A DNA stretch of 64,000 bases from Rhodobacteraceae bacterium D3-12 (GTDB lineage Bacteria; Pseudomonadota; Alphaproteobacteria; Rhodobacterales; Rhodobacteraceae). The notes beneath the pieces were generated by a model. That model saw nothing but the letters and a program-made list of their open reading frames with translations. It searched no databases and was not told where the DNA came from. The first letter of the stretch is position 1; every line of letters starts with the position of its first letter. The stretch covers positions 3,534,001-3,598,000 of the forward strand of contig CP104793.1 in the NCBI GenBank assembly GCA_025916135.1. The letters are read 5' to 3'. This document shows positions 1 through 8,919 of the stretch, piece after piece. Made by a program: the position numbers and the translations under genes.

Positions 1-206
1 GCGGCCGCAGCCCCAAGAAACGTTGTCCAAAGCAACAGGAACGCCGTGACCTCAAGCGACCAAGCAAGATCAAAACCCGCCGCGCCCCGCAGCAGCGCGT
101 TGACAAAAACAAGCGACACAATACTCACGCCACCCAGCACCAGACATAGGTCGATGACAAAGCTAAGCGCGCGCAGCGGTAGCGGATATTGCGACCGGTA
201 ATCCAT
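1..206 (-). CDS. TRAP transporter small permease (DctQ type), partial
   Basis: N-terminal 68 residues of a membrane protein whose 3' part lies beyond the window edge. The peptide has a short basic N-terminus, a first hydrophobic segment at about residues 13-36, and a second segment containing the W-S-L-E-V-T pattern followed by F-L-L-L-W, which is typical of the second helix of TRAP DctQ subunits. DctQ is the 4-helix inner-membrane partner of the large DctM permease. It lies 74 bases downstream of the DctP binding-protein gene on the same strand, the usual dctPQM order. A GAAGGG-like ribosome site precedes the ATG at 206. The family call rests on context as much as on sequence. Confidence 0.7.
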   Translation of the reverse strand, partial: MDYRSQYPLPLRALSFVIDLCLVLGGVSIVSLVFVNALLRGAAGFDLAWSLEVTAFLLLWTTFLGAAA

Positions 207-280
207 CTTTAACTGCCCTTCTTTTCATAGCTGTCGGGGCCCGCACCAAAGGCCCCGACCGACTGTGATCCCAGAGTGGT

Positions 281-1285
281 TCATTTCGCAGGCAGTTTTT
301 CCCGCACAGCTTTTGCGTCAGCGAGGATTTTGTCGACTTCCTCGGCTCCATATACGCCGCGCGCCTTGTCATAGACCGTTGCCACCGCTTCGCGGAACGG
401 CCCGATTTCGGGTGTTGATACAGTGGCCCCGGCATCCTTCATTTCAGCGATCTGGCGATCAACTGAGTTCTTGACCAGATCACGACTAAAGGCCGCCGCT
501 TCCGCCGCCGCTTTCTTCACCGCCTCTTGATCCTGAGGAGAGAACTTTTTCCATGTCGCTTCGGATACGGTTAATGGAAGCGGGCTATATACGTGGCGGG
601 TCAACGTCACATGCGGCGCGACTTCGTAAAACCGCAGCGAATTGATGGTGTCCACTGGGTTTTCCTGCCCGTTCACAGTTCCCTGCTGAATCGCCAGATA
701 CACATCTGTGATCGGCATAACCACCGTTTGGAACCCGATCGCTTCCATGCTCCACCGGATCATATCGTTGGGGTAAACCCGCATTTTCATCGTCGCCGCG
801 TCCGCAGGCGAAGCAAGTGGTTTGTTCGTTGTAAACGACCGGAACCCTGCCTCCCACGTTGCCAAAACCCGGAACCCGACATCCGGCAGCTTGTCAAACT
901 CGCCCTGCAACCAGTTCGAGTTGTCATAAAGCTCCCAACCCTGTTCGTATGTATCAACAAGGAAAGGCATCGCCGTTAGGTTCAACGACGAAAGATGCGT
1001 CGCATATGACCCCGTGGCGGACACCGTGAAATCGACACCCCCAAGGATCAACTGCTCGATTGCCTTGGGATCATTGGCCAATTGCCCGGATGGAAAAATC
1101 CGAACCTCATACCGGCCCTCGGTATATTCACTGACTTTCTTGGCAAAAACCTCCGCGGCCGCCTGACGCGACCCGCCTGGATTATCGGTATGACTAAAGC
1201 GCAGCACCGTCTGAGCAATCGCTCCGCTTCCCATAATGGCAGCCACCGCAGCAACTGCGGCCAGCTTAAAGAAAGATGATTTCAT
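281..1285 (-). CDS. TRAP transporter periplasmic solute-binding protein (DctP family)
   Basis: 334-residue periplasmic receptor for an organic-acid TRAP transporter. A signal peptide of about 24 residues ends in G-A-I-A before QTVLRFSH. Family hallmarks follow: a G-G-S-R-Q-A-A segment, the G-R-Y-E-V-R-I-F-P-S-G-Q-L block, and the KMRVYPN motif, whose arginine normally pairs with the substrate carboxylate. The start is the ATG at 1285, because an AGGGAGGA ribosome site sits just upstream; a longer reading from 1303 has no such support. The gene is divergent from the dehydrogenase operon at 1413 and shares its 127-base control region. The substrate is probably a carboxylate, but it cannot be read from the sequence. 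Confidence 0.9.
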   Translation of the reverse strand: MKSSFFKLAAVAAVAAIMGSGAIAQTVLRFSHTDNPGGSRQAAAEVFAKKVSEYTEGRYEVRIFPSGQLANDPKAIEQLILGGVDFTVSATGSYATHLSSLNLTAMPFLVDTYEQGWELYDNSNWLQGEFDKLPDVGFRVLATWEAGFRSFTTNKPLASPADAATMKMRVYPNDMIRWSMEAIGFQTVVMPITDVYLAIQQGTVNGQENPVDTINSLRFYEVAPHVTLTRHVYSPLPLTVSEATWKKFSPQDQEAVKKAAAEAAAFSRDLVKNSVDRQIAEMKDAGATVSTPEIGPFREAVATVYDKARGVYGAEEVDKILADAKAVREKLPAK

Positions 1286-1328
1286 GATGTCCTCCCTGAA
1301 CATGCTTTAATATTGCATTCATTTGCGC

Positions 1329-1346
1329 ATGCATTAATACATGCAT
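1329..1346. promoter_or_regulatory. Palindromic operator candidate for the GntR/FCD regulator
   Basis: An inverted repeat TGCAT-N6-ATGCA is centred in the 127-base gap between the divergent dctP and dehydrogenase genes. A further TGCAT lies at 1314-1318. Short A/T-rich palindromes of this size are typical FCD-type GntR operators, and the only GntR gene nearby (3535-4203) is the last gene of the rightward operon. Assignment to that regulator is inference. Confidence 0.4.
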
Positions 1347-1412
1347 TGTCAATATTTCCGATTGGTTAAGTCGGAGAATCCGTCCACAACGGGCGGTGAA
1401 AGAGGACTCAAG

Positions 1413-2504
1413 ATGAACCAAGACTTCAGCATCGCCGTTTTCCATGGGGACGGCATCGGCCCGGAAATCATGGCCCCCACGCTCGCAATCCTCGCGCGCT
1501 TGGCAAAATCATCAACGGGCTACACCCTCTCTTTCGCAGACGCCCCCGCCGGGGCCGCGCATTACGCCAAAACGGGCGAATCCCTGCCTGAAACCTCCCT
1601 GAAAACGGCGCGGGAAGCGGACGCAATCCTCCTGTCTGCCATGGGTCTGCCCGATATTCGCTACGACGATGGCACCGAGATTTCTCCCCAAATTGACCTG
1701 CGCAAAGCGCTCACGCTCTTTGCCGGTGTCCGCCCTGTAACGGTCAAAAAGGGGCAGGCCTCGCCCCTGAAAATCCCCGAGAACCGCGAGATTGATTTTG
1801 TCCTGATCCGCGAAAGCACCGAAGGGCTGTTCCACACGCAAGGACGCGGGGAAGTCACCAAAGACGAGGCCCGCGAAACACTGCTCATTACCCGCGACAT
1901 ATCGGAAAAGCTGTTTCGCTTCGCCTTTGATCTGGCCAAATCCCGCAAATGCACCGGACGCGGACCGGGCCGCGTAACCTGTGTGGACAAGGCAAATGTT
2001 TTTCGCGCCTTCGCGTTTTTCCGCGAGATGTTCGACGCCGAGGCAGCCCGGCATCCGGACCTTCAGGCAGATCACGCCTATGTCGATGCCACCGCCCTCT
2101 GGATGGTCCAGAAACCTTGGGATTTCGACGTGCTTGTAACCGAAAATATGTTTGGCGACATTCTGTCTGACCTCGGTGCCGGGCTCATGGGCGGGCTCGG
2201 ACTGGCTCCCTCGGCTGACATCGGCCTGACCCATGCCGTTTTCCAACCCTGCCATGGCTCTGCGCCCGATATTGCGGGCAAAGGGCTTGCCAATCCCTTT
2301 GCGATGATCCTGTCCGCGGCGATGATGCTGGACTGGCTCGGTATCAAACATGACAACTCTGCAATGCGCACCGACGGCCTGCGCCTTCGCGAAGCCGTCG
2401 AGAAAGTCATCGCCAACGGCGCAGTGCTGACTCGTGACCTTGGCGGCGATGCCGGAACACAAGACGCGGCAAACGCCGTGATCGACATGCTTTTTGCCTC
2501 ATGA
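1413..2504 (+). CDS. Isocitrate/isopropylmalate dehydrogenase-family protein (tartrate dehydrogenase-like)
   Basis: 363-residue NAD(P)- and metal-dependent beta-decarboxylating dehydrogenase, acting on a 2-hydroxy acid bearing a second carboxylate. Visible hallmarks are the N-terminal GDGIGPE motif, the substrate-loop RESTEG motif (isopropylmalate dehydrogenases have RELTGG, tartrate-type enzymes RENTEG), the metal-binding ENMFGDILSDLGAGL block and HGSAPDIAGKGLANP near the cofactor site. Start is the ATG at 1413 with an AGAGGA ribosome site; an upstream in-frame ATG at 1341 lies inside the operator region. The stop overlaps the next start by 4 bases. With the TRAP gene across the gap, it probably oxidises an imported hydroxydicarboxylate. 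Tartrate, malate-like and isopropylmalate-like substrates remain possible. Confidence 0.85.
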   Translation: MNQDFSIAVFHGDGIGPEIMAPTLAILARLAKSSTGYTLSFADAPAGAAHYAKTGESLPETSLKTAREADAILLSAMGLPDIRYDDGTEISPQIDLRKALTLFAGVRPVTVKKGQASPLKIPENREIDFVLIRESTEGLFHTQGRGEVTKDEARETLLITRDISEKLFRFAFDLAKSRKCTGRGPGRVTCVDKANVFRAFAFFREMFDAEAARHPDLQADHAYVDATALWMVQKPWDFDVLVTENMFGDILSDLGAGLMGGLGLAPSADIGLTHAVFQPCHGSAPDIAGKGLANPFAMILSAAMMLDWLGIKHDNSAMRTDGLRLREAVEKVIANGAVLTRDLGGDAGTQDAANAVIDMLFAS

Positions 2505-3529
2505 CTGCGTCCCGCGACTTAAAAGTCGCCTGCGTCGGCGCCGGATATTTCAGCCAATTCCACTACGGCAGTTGGGCCAGAATGGAGCGCGTTCGCCTTG
2601 TCGGCTCTTGCAACCGTGACATTGAAAAAGCCAAAGCCACGGGCCTGCCCGCTTATTGCGACCTCTCCCAGATGTTGTCTGACCAGTCGCCCGACCTTTT
2701 GGACGTCATCCCCCCCGTTGCCCACGCCGAAATGATCCGCACCGCGCTGTCTGCCGGCATAAAATGGATCATTTGCCAAAAACCGTTCTGTGTCGATCTC
2801 GGCGAAGCCCGCCAGATCACAGCCGAAGCCAAAGCCGCAGGCGCTACCATCGTGGTCCACGAAAACTTCCGCTTTCAACCTTGGTATCGCACGATAAAAC
2901 AGGCGCTTGATGATGGGTTGCTCGGGCAATTACAGCAGGTCACCTTTCGCCTGCGCCCCGGCGATGGCCAAGGCCCCGACGCGTATCTTTCGCGGCAACC
3001 CTATTTTCAAAAAATGGAGCGTTTTCTAGTTCACGAAACCGCAGTCCATTGGGTGGACACGTTTCGCTATCTTCTGGGCAATCCATTGTCGGTCTATGCC
3101 GACCTGCGCCGCGTCAATCCCGCCATCGCAGGCGAAGACGCAGGATACATTTTCTTCGAACACCCGAACGGCGTGCGCGCCTTGTTCGATGGCAACCGGC
3201 TCCTTGATCACAACGCTGACAACCTGAGGCGCACCATGGGCGAAGCCCTCGTCGAAGGCACCAAGGGCACAATCGAGTTGCGTGGCGACGGCTCTGTGAC
3301 GCTCAGACAATTCGCAAGCTCGGACACCGCCGAATTGTTGCCTGCCGACACATGGGACGGGTTTGGCGGAGATTGCGTGCACGCTCTGCAATCCCATGTC
3401 GTCACCGGTATCCTCGATAACACACCTTTTGAAAACCTTGCGCATGAATACCTTGCGGTCGAGGTCATCGAAGAGGCAATCTATACCTCAGCAGCAAGCG
3501 GAAGCAGGCAACCACTGGGAGTAACGTAA
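2501..3529 (+). CDS. Gfo/Idh/MocA family oxidoreductase
   Basis: 342-residue NAD(P)-dependent oxidoreductase of the family that acts on sugars, inositols and related polyols. The N-terminal Rossmann fold shows VACVGAGYFSQFHY at about residues 9-22. The usual E-K-P motif at the end of the nucleotide-binding domain appears as CQKPFCVDL, a conservative departure (Q for E). The C-terminal half carries the alpha/beta substrate domain, with HETAVHWVDTFRYL supplying the conserved histidine region. Translationally coupled to the preceding dehydrogenase (ATGA overlap), so the two enzymes probably act in one pathway. The substrate is not recognisable. Confidence 0.85.
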   Translation: MTASRDLKVACVGAGYFSQFHYGSWARMERVRLVGSCNRDIEKAKATGLPAYCDLSQMLSDQSPDLLDVIPPVAHAEMIRTALSAGIKWIICQKPFCVDLGEARQITAEAKAAGATIVVHENFRFQPWYRTIKQALDDGLLGQLQQVTFRLRPGDGQGPDAYLSRQPYFQKMERFLVHETAVHWVDTFRYLLGNPLSVYADLRRVNPAIAGEDAGYIFFEHPNGVRALFDGNRLLDHNADNLRRTMGEALVEGTKGTIELRGDGSVTLRQFASSDTAELLPADTWDGFGGDCVHALQSHVVTGILDNTPFENLAHEYLAVEVIEEAIYTSAASGSRQPLGVT

Positions 3530-3534
3530 ACCGT

Positions 3535-4203
3535 ATGCCGGACAAAACACTGTCAAGCGCGCAACGTGCGATACAAGAACTCCGTCAAAAGGTCTTTTCC
3601 GGTGAGTTGGCCGCAGGATCGGACCATCTGGAATCAGAACTCGCCAATCTGCTAGAAATGTCGCGCACACCTGTTCGCGAGGCCGTTCTCACGCTTGAAA
3701 GCCAAGGGTTGCTTGAACTGCGCCCGCGCAAAGGCGTTCGCATCCTTCCTCTGTCACCAGAAGACATGGCCGAAATCTATGATGTCCTGACCGAGCTAGA
3801 GAGCCACGCCGCAGAACGTGCGGCACAAGCCGGCCTCAGCGATCAAGAGTTGGCGCATCTCGCCAAAGCCATCGACGACATGGACCGGGCGCTCGAAAAA
3901 CCCGACCTCGACGCTTGGGCCGAAGCCGATGACCGCTTTCACAAAGAGCTGGTTCGCCTTGGCGGCAACAGCCGCATCGAATCCATTGTCAGCATGATGA
4001 GCGACCAAGTGCGTCGCGCGCGGACAACAACACTTTTCATTCGCCCTTTGCCCACAAAATCAAACGAAGATCACCGCGCCGTTTATCAGGCAATTCGGGA
4101 TCGCGATGCGATTACTGCCCGCACGTCGCATCGGCAACACAGGCAGCACGCCAAGGATATTTTGGTCAAGCTTTTGAACAAACACAGGCTGCGCTTTTTA
4201 TAG
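3535..4203 (+). CDS. GntR family transcriptional regulator, FCD subfamily
   Basis: 222-residue regulator. The N-terminal winged helix (about residues 10-75) includes the recognition-helix pattern MSRTPVREAVLTLESQGLL and the wing RPRKGVRI. The C-terminal FCD ligand-binding domain has the D-D-R-F-H-K-E-L-V-R metal-site pattern at about residues 128-137 and a late histidine in the HRAVYQAI segment. It begins 5 bases after the oxidoreductase stop and is the last gene of the operon starting at 1413, so it is well placed to sense a pathway intermediate and control the divergent promoters around 1286-1412. FCD proteins usually bind carboxylates, which fits the neighbouring TRAP system. Confidence 0.9.
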   Translation: MPDKTLSSAQRAIQELRQKVFSGELAAGSDHLESELANLLEMSRTPVREAVLTLESQGLLELRPRKGVRILPLSPEDMAEIYDVLTELESHAAERAAQAGLSDQELAHLAKAIDDMDRALEKPDLDAWAEADDRFHKELVRLGGNSRIESIVSMMSDQVRRARTTTLFIRPLPTKSNEDHRAVYQAIRDRDAITARTSHRQHRQHAKDILVKLLNKHRLRFL

Positions 4204-4448
4204 ATCGACTTGGTCCCAAGGGTAAAACTTTGTCAGGATTTTATGCTCCGGATACAAGCGCACTATGTTTTGTGAACCAGATGAGTTCCGCACCTAAGCA
4301 CCTAAAACAAACTCTTTAAAAGCCGACCTCAGGCAAAGCCCATGCTGGGGGCATAGCCTCTTCACATACCCCTCCACACATTCTTGAATGACAGGTCTCA
4401 CACCATTTCCTGCCATTGTTCACGAGAGGGTTGACTTGAGAGGATAAC

Positions 4449-5591
4449 ATGGCGGATTTGTCGGGACTGTTTGTGGTCTCCATCGAACAAGCAGTAGCGG
4501 CGCCCTATGTCTCTGCGCGACTGGCCGAAGCGGGTGCGCGGGTGATCAAGATCGAACGCCCAGAGGGAGACTTCGCCCGTGGCTATGATCAGCTTGTTCA
4601 AGGGGAAAGCGCCTATTTCGTGTGGCTCAACCGAGGAAAAGAAAGCGTTTGTCTCGACTTGCGCCAAGCTGACGACAAGGCGCTTTTGTCCAAATTGGTA
4701 TCGCGCGCAGATATATTCATCCAAAATCTCGCGCCCGGCGCGATCGAGCGGTTGGGCTTTGCACCTGATCGCCTGCGAGCCGAAAACCCCCGACTGATAA
4801 CAGTTTCAATCAGCGGCTATGGCGAAGACGGACCGATGGCAGATCGCAAGGCCTATGACCTGTTGGTTCAGGCAGAAAGCGGGCTATCATCAATCACCGG
4901 TAACGAAACCGGCTCGGCACGGATCGGTGTTTCCATCTGCGACATCACTTGTGGCATGACCGCTTATCAATCCGTCCTCGAAGCTCTTCTCGCCCGCGCC
5001 AGCACCGGCAAAGGCCGGCACCTGTCGGTAAGCTTGTTTCATGCCCTGACCGACTGGATGAACGTGCCGTATCTTCAGTATACCTATGGCGGGAAAATGC
5101 CTCATCGCGCCGGGCTATCGCACCCCACCATTGCACCTTACGGCGTTTTTTCATGTGCTGACGGAAGCCAAATCCTGATCGCAATCCAGAACGAGCGCGA
5201 ATGGGCGCGCTTTTGTTCTGATGTTCTGGCGGATAAAGCGCTAGTCACTGACCAACGCTATGCCTCCAACTCGCTGCGCGTCGAAAATCGCGCAACACTC
5301 GAAGCGCAAGTGGCGAGGACTCTTGCCAAGCACGACCGTGCCGAGGTGACCCGCATACTTTCCAAGGCGTCGATCGCTTTTGGGCATGTATCGACAATGG
5401 CGGACCTCGCCGATCATCCGCAGAACAATTTTGTCGAAACAGACACCCCGTCAGGCCCCGTAAAATTGCTTGCTCCCGGCACGCGCATTGACGGGAAAAC
5501 CCGCAAATTTGGTCCGGTTCCGGCACTGGGCGAACACACAACCTCTGTGCGTGACGAGTTTTCAGCACCTGCATCTTTCGCCGCCAAATAA
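4449..5591 (+). CDS. CaiB/BaiF family III CoA-transferase (candidate itaconate CoA-transferase, Ict)
   Basis: 380-residue family III CoA-transferase, which moves CoA between carboxylic acids through an aspartyl-CoA adduct. The likely catalytic aspartate is D165 in the GVSICDITCG segment. Other hallmarks are RVIKIERPEGDFARGYD near the N-terminus, FVWLNRGKESVCLDLR at about 57-72, and ISGYGEDGP. Start is the ATG at 4449 behind a GAGAGGATA ribosome site. It opens a five-gene operon with an acyl-CoA dehydrogenase homologue, CitE-like lyase, MmgE/PrpD and MaoC-type hydratase. That set matches itaconate catabolism loci (Ict, Ich, Ccl) known from Pseudomonas. Mesaconate or another C5 dicarboxylate is the main alternative. 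Confidence 0.85.
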   Translation: MADLSGLFVVSIEQAVAAPYVSARLAEAGARVIKIERPEGDFARGYDQLVQGESAYFVWLNRGKESVCLDLRQADDKALLSKLVSRADIFIQNLAPGAIERLGFAPDRLRAENPRLITVSISGYGEDGPMADRKAYDLLVQAESGLSSITGNETGSARIGVSICDITCGMTAYQSVLEALLARASTGKGRHLSVSLFHALTDWMNVPYLQYTYGGKMPHRAGLSHPTIAPYGVFSCADGSQILIAIQNEREWARFCSDVLADKALVTDQRYASNSLRVENRATLEAQVARTLAKHDRAEVTRILSKASIAFGHVSTMADLADHPQNNFVETDTPSGPVKLLAPGTRIDGKTRKFGPVPALGEHTTSVRDEFSAPASFAAK

Positions 5592-5616
5592 AGACACCTT
5601 CAGGAGAAGTTCCACC

Positions 5617-6786
5617 GTGCCCATGCCCACAAGCGCCTCAAGCGAAAACGACGACCTGCGCCATGCGCTCCGCGCCCTTTGCTCTGGGTTCGGGCCCGAA
5701 TACCACCGGAAGCATGCGCAAAATCGCACCTATCCAGTTGAATTCATTGATGCGCTGACCCGTGACGGTTGGCTCGCGGCGATGATCCCTGAAACCTTTG
5801 GCGGTGCCGGGCTTGGCCTCACCGAGGCATCAATCGTCATGGAAGAAATCAACCGCGGGGGCGGGAATGCGGGCCATTGCCACGGTCAGATGTATAATAT
5901 GGGCACGCTCCTTCGCCACGGCTCTGATGCACAAAAAGCCCTCTATCTTCCACGGATCGCTTCGGGCGAACTGCGGCTGCAATCCATGGCCGTAACGGAA
6001 CCCACTACCGGGACCGACACGACCAAAATCAAGACCACCGCTCACCGCAAGGGCGATCAATACATCATCAATGGCCAAAAAGTATGGATCAGCCGGCTCG
6101 AGCATTCCGACCTGATGATCCTCCTCGCCCGAACAACGCCTCTTGCAGAGGTGAAAAAGAAATCCCACGGGATGAGCATCTTTATTGTCGAACTGGCCGA
6201 TGCCTTGGATCAGGGCATGACGATTCAGCCAATCCAAAATATGGTCGGGCATGAAACCCATGAGGTGTTCTTTGACAACCTCGAAATTCCCGCCGAAAAC
6301 CTCATTGGAGAAGAAGGGATGGGCTTTCGCTATATCCTTGATGGCCTCAACGCCGAACGAACGCTCATTGCCGCGGAATGCATCGGGGACGGCTACTGGT
6401 TCCTCGAACGTGCCGTGCAATATGCCAACGAACGCGTGGTTTTCGACCGCCCCATCGGACAAAATCAAGGTGTCTCGTTTCCCTTGGCGCGGGCCTATGT
6501 GAACGTCGAAGCCGCCAACCTGATGCGGTTCGAAGCCTGCCGCCGATTTGACGCACAGGAAGACTGCGGTTCCCAAGCCAATATGGCCAAGCTGCTGGCT
6601 GCGGACGCCTCTTGGGAGGCGGCCAATGCCTGCCTGCAAACTCATGGCGGTTTCGGTTTTGCAGAAGAATACGACATCGAGCGAAAATTCCGCGAGACGC
6701 GGCTCTATCAAGTCGCACCAGTCTCAACCAACCTGATCCTCAGCTATGTGGCGGAACACGTTCTCGGCCTGCCCCGGTCGTTCTGA
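5617..6786 (+). CDS. Acyl-CoA dehydrogenase family protein lacking the usual catalytic glutamate
   Basis: 389-residue flavoprotein of the acyl-CoA dehydrogenase superfamily. The FAD-contact region MAVTEPTTGTDTTKI and the CLQTHGGFGFAEEYDIERKF block near the C-terminus are clear. Classical enzymes have Y-E-G-T-S-E at the active-site loop, where the glutamate abstracts the alpha proton. Here the loop reads YQVAPVSTNLI, with no glutamate. I chose the GTG at 5617 because AGGAGA lies 9 bases upstream; the ATG at 5623 would be 15 bases away. The substrate may be a methyl-branched C5-CoA such as methylsuccinyl-CoA or itaconyl-CoA, or the reaction may differ. Both are inference from context. Confidence 0.85.
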   Translation: MPMPTSASSENDDLRHALRALCSGFGPEYHRKHAQNRTYPVEFIDALTRDGWLAAMIPETFGGAGLGLTEASIVMEEINRGGGNAGHCHGQMYNMGTLLRHGSDAQKALYLPRIASGELRLQSMAVTEPTTGTDTTKIKTTAHRKGDQYIINGQKVWISRLEHSDLMILLARTTPLAEVKKKSHGMSIFIVELADALDQGMTIQPIQNMVGHETHEVFFDNLEIPAENLIGEEGMGFRYILDGLNAERTLIAAECIGDGYWFLERAVQYANERVVFDRPIGQNQGVSFPLARAYVNVEAANLMRFEACRRFDAQEDCGSQANMAKLLAADASWEAANACLQTHGGFGFAEEYDIERKFRETRLYQVAPVSTNLILSYVAEHVLGLPRSF

Positions 6787-6789
6787 TCC

Positions 6790-7599
6790 ATGTCCGATCT
6801 GCTGTTCCCCCTCTTCCTCCCCGCAACACGACCAGACCGCCTAACCCGCGCACGCTGCTCCGGCGCCGATTGGGTCATCCTCGATCTTGAGGATGCCGTC
6901 GCGCCAAACGACAAAGCCGGGGCGCGCGACGGCATAGCCCGGATGGGTTTCGCCGGCTCTGGCGCGCCCGTTTGTGTCCGGGTCAACGGTTTTTCAACAC
7001 AGTGGTTCGACGCCGACATTTCACTCGCGCGCCATTTGCCTTTTGGGTCGCTGCTCTTACCGAAAGCCGAAGACCCTGCCAAAGTCGAGCAACTCAGAGC
7101 CGCACTGCCTGCTGGCATGGAGCTTTGGGGGCTTATCGAGACGGCCCGCGGGATCGGAAACTTGCGCCTCCTTGCGCCGCTCTTCGATCGCCTTCTTTTC
7201 GGTGCCATTGATTTGGCGGCTGATCTCGGCATCGCTGTTAGCGAAACGGCCCTTACCCATGCCCGCGCCGAAATCGTCCTTGCCGCGCGGATCGCGGATC
7301 GTCCGGGCCCGATTGATGCCGTTACTCCCGCTGTGCGCGACGCCTCGCTTCTAAAAGCCGAAGCGCGTCACAGTGTGGCGATGGGATTTCGCGGCAAAAT
7401 GCTAATCCATCCTGACCAAATCATCCCTGCTCGCACGGCTTGGCTACCTGCGACGGAAACAATTAATTGGGCAAAACGTGTGCTGTCTGCCCCCGAGGGC
7501 GTTGGCGTGGTCGACGGCCAAATGATCGACGCTCCGGTCGTTGCCCGCGCCCACCGTATTCTGGCCGACGCCGCAGCAGTTCAAGCTGCGCCTACATAG
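6790..7599 (+). CDS. HpcH/HpaI (CitE-like) lyase, candidate citramalyl-CoA lyase (Ccl)
   Basis: 269-residue TIM-barrel lyase of the CitE family, which cleaves beta-hydroxyacyl-CoA thioesters with a divalent metal. Recognisable elements are LPATRPDRLTRARCSGAD near the N-terminus, DWVILDLEDAVAP with the conserved E and D, the GLIETARG strand whose glutamate binds metal, and FGAIDLAADLG with the second metal-ligand aspartate. In the proposed pathway it would split (S)-citramalyl-CoA into acetyl-CoA and pyruvate. It starts 3 bases after the preceding stop. Other members cleave malyl-CoA or methylmalyl-CoA, so the specificity is inferred from the neighbours. Confidence 0.8.
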   Translation: MSDLLFPLFLPATRPDRLTRARCSGADWVILDLEDAVAPNDKAGARDGIARMGFAGSGAPVCVRVNGFSTQWFDADISLARHLPFGSLLLPKAEDPAKVEQLRAALPAGMELWGLIETARGIGNLRLLAPLFDRLLFGAIDLAADLGIAVSETALTHARAEIVLAARIADRPGPIDAVTPAVRDASLLKAEARHSVAMGFRGKMLIHPDQIIPARTAWLPATETINWAKRVLSAPEGVGVVDGQMIDAPVVARAHRILADAAAVQAAPT

Positions 7600-7617
7600 G
7601 TAACCATAAGCAAAACC

Positions 7618-8919
7618 ATGACAAATCTGCTCGAACCTTTCCTCGACCTTGCAACTCTTCCTTCTGCAAAGATCAATCCTGAGGCCCGCAAGACAGCGCA
7701 AGCCTCACTGTTGGACTGGATCGTCTGTGGCCGCGCAGGTCAGTCCGAGCCCGTTGCTTCCCGGCTACGCCAGTTCGCCACAAGCGAGGGCGGCCACAGC
7801 CAGGCCACGATGTTCGGCGGCGGGCGCGTGCCGGCGCGCATGGCGGCTCTGGTCAATGGCACCACAAGCCACGCATTGGACTACGACGACACGCATTTCG
7901 CACATGTCGGGCATTTGTCGGTCGGCATTTACCCCGCCGCTCTCGCTGTTGGCGAAGTGACAAAAGCGTCGGCTGAAAACGTCATCGACGCCTTTGTCAT
8001 CGGCAGCGAAGTCGCCATCCGCATCGGCATGATGCTCGGCACAGAGCACTACCAACGCGGGTTCCACCAGACCGCCACCGCGGGCGCCTTTGGCGCAACG
8101 GTCGCTGCAGGCCGATTGATCGGCCTTCGGCGCAATCAAATTCGCCACGCACTCAATCTCGTCGCGACACGGGCCGCCGGCCTGAAATCGCAATTCGGCA
8201 CTATGGGCAAACCACTGAACGCCGGGTTTTCCGCATCAAACGGCGTAGAAGCCGCGCAACTTGCCGCGATCGGTGTCTCTTCGGCGCAGGATGCGGTGTT
8301 TGGGTCGCAGGGCTTTGTACCAACCCACACCGACGCGCCGCAACTCGATGTTTTCGCCCCGCTGGAAACGTGGTTGTTGCCCAAGATTAGCTACAAGTTT
8401 CACGCCTGTTGCCACGGCACCCACGCGATGATCGAAGCGTTGCTTGGTCTCCATCTGAACGACATGCCAAAAACTGTAAACATCCGCACAAACCCTCGCT
8501 GGATGTCGGTCTGCAATATTCTCTCCCCCACCACGGGATTGGAAGTCAAGTTCAGCTACCGCTGGCTTGCCGCCATGGTCCTGTCGGACCGCGACACTGG
8601 CGCAGCGGCGAGCTACGATGACGCCGTCACCCGCGACCCCGAAATTTCTGCGCTGGCCGACCGCATCACAATCGAGAGCGACCCAAGCGTCGATGACACC
8701 AAGGTCGCTGGCGAAGTGGTCCTTGCCGATGGCACAGTGCTGCCGCTGGCACATGATCTTACCGCTCCAATTGCAAGTGATGTCCTGATTGAAAAACTGT
8801 TCACCAAGGCCCGTGGCTTGCTGGGGGATGATCGCACGCATGATCTCAAACCCCTCATTGGTGACATCTCAGCGTTGCAAGCTTCAGACCTCGCAGCGAT
8901 GGTTGGTCGAACGCCATGA
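7618..8919 (+). CDS. MmgE/PrpD family protein
   Basis: 433-residue member of the family that includes 2-methylcitrate dehydratase PrpD, cis-aconitate decarboxylase and iminodisuccinate epimerase. The signature HALDYDDTHFAHVGHLSVG at about residues 81-99 and the following G-I-Y-P-A-A-L-A segment are intact, as is the FHACCHGTHAMIEALLGL segment with its conserved histidines. Family members dehydrate, isomerise or decarboxylate tricarboxylates and C5 acids. A PrpD-like gene is also present in known itaconate catabolism loci, where its role is unsettled. The 3' end overlaps the next start by 4 bases (ATGA). Confidence 0.85.
   Translation: MTNLLEPFLDLATLPSAKINPEARKTAQASLLDWIVCGRAGQSEPVASRLRQFATSEGGHSQATMFGGGRVPARMAALVNGTTSHALDYDDTHFAHVGHLSVGIYPAALAVGEVTKASAENVIDAFVIGSEVAIRIGMMLGTEHYQRGFHQTATAGAFGATVAAGRLIGLRRNQIRHALNLVATRAAGLKSQFGTMGKPLNAGFSASNGVEAAQLAAIGVSSAQDAVFGSQGFVPTHTDAPQLDVFAPLETWLLPKISYKFHACCHGTHAMIEALLGLHLNDMPKTVNIRTNPRWMSVCNILSPTTGLEVKFSYRWLAAMVLSDRDTGAAASYDDAVTRDPEISALADRITIESDPSVDDTKVAGEVVLADGTVLPLAHDLTAPIASDVLIEKLFTKARGLLGDDRTHDLKPLIGDISALQASDLAAMVGRTP

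Noticed and set aside
1512-2462. A 316-codon minus-strand frame opposite the isopropylmalate-type dehydrogenase
   Set aside because: Antisense shadow of a gene with full catalytic motifs; no ribosome site and no recognisable domain.
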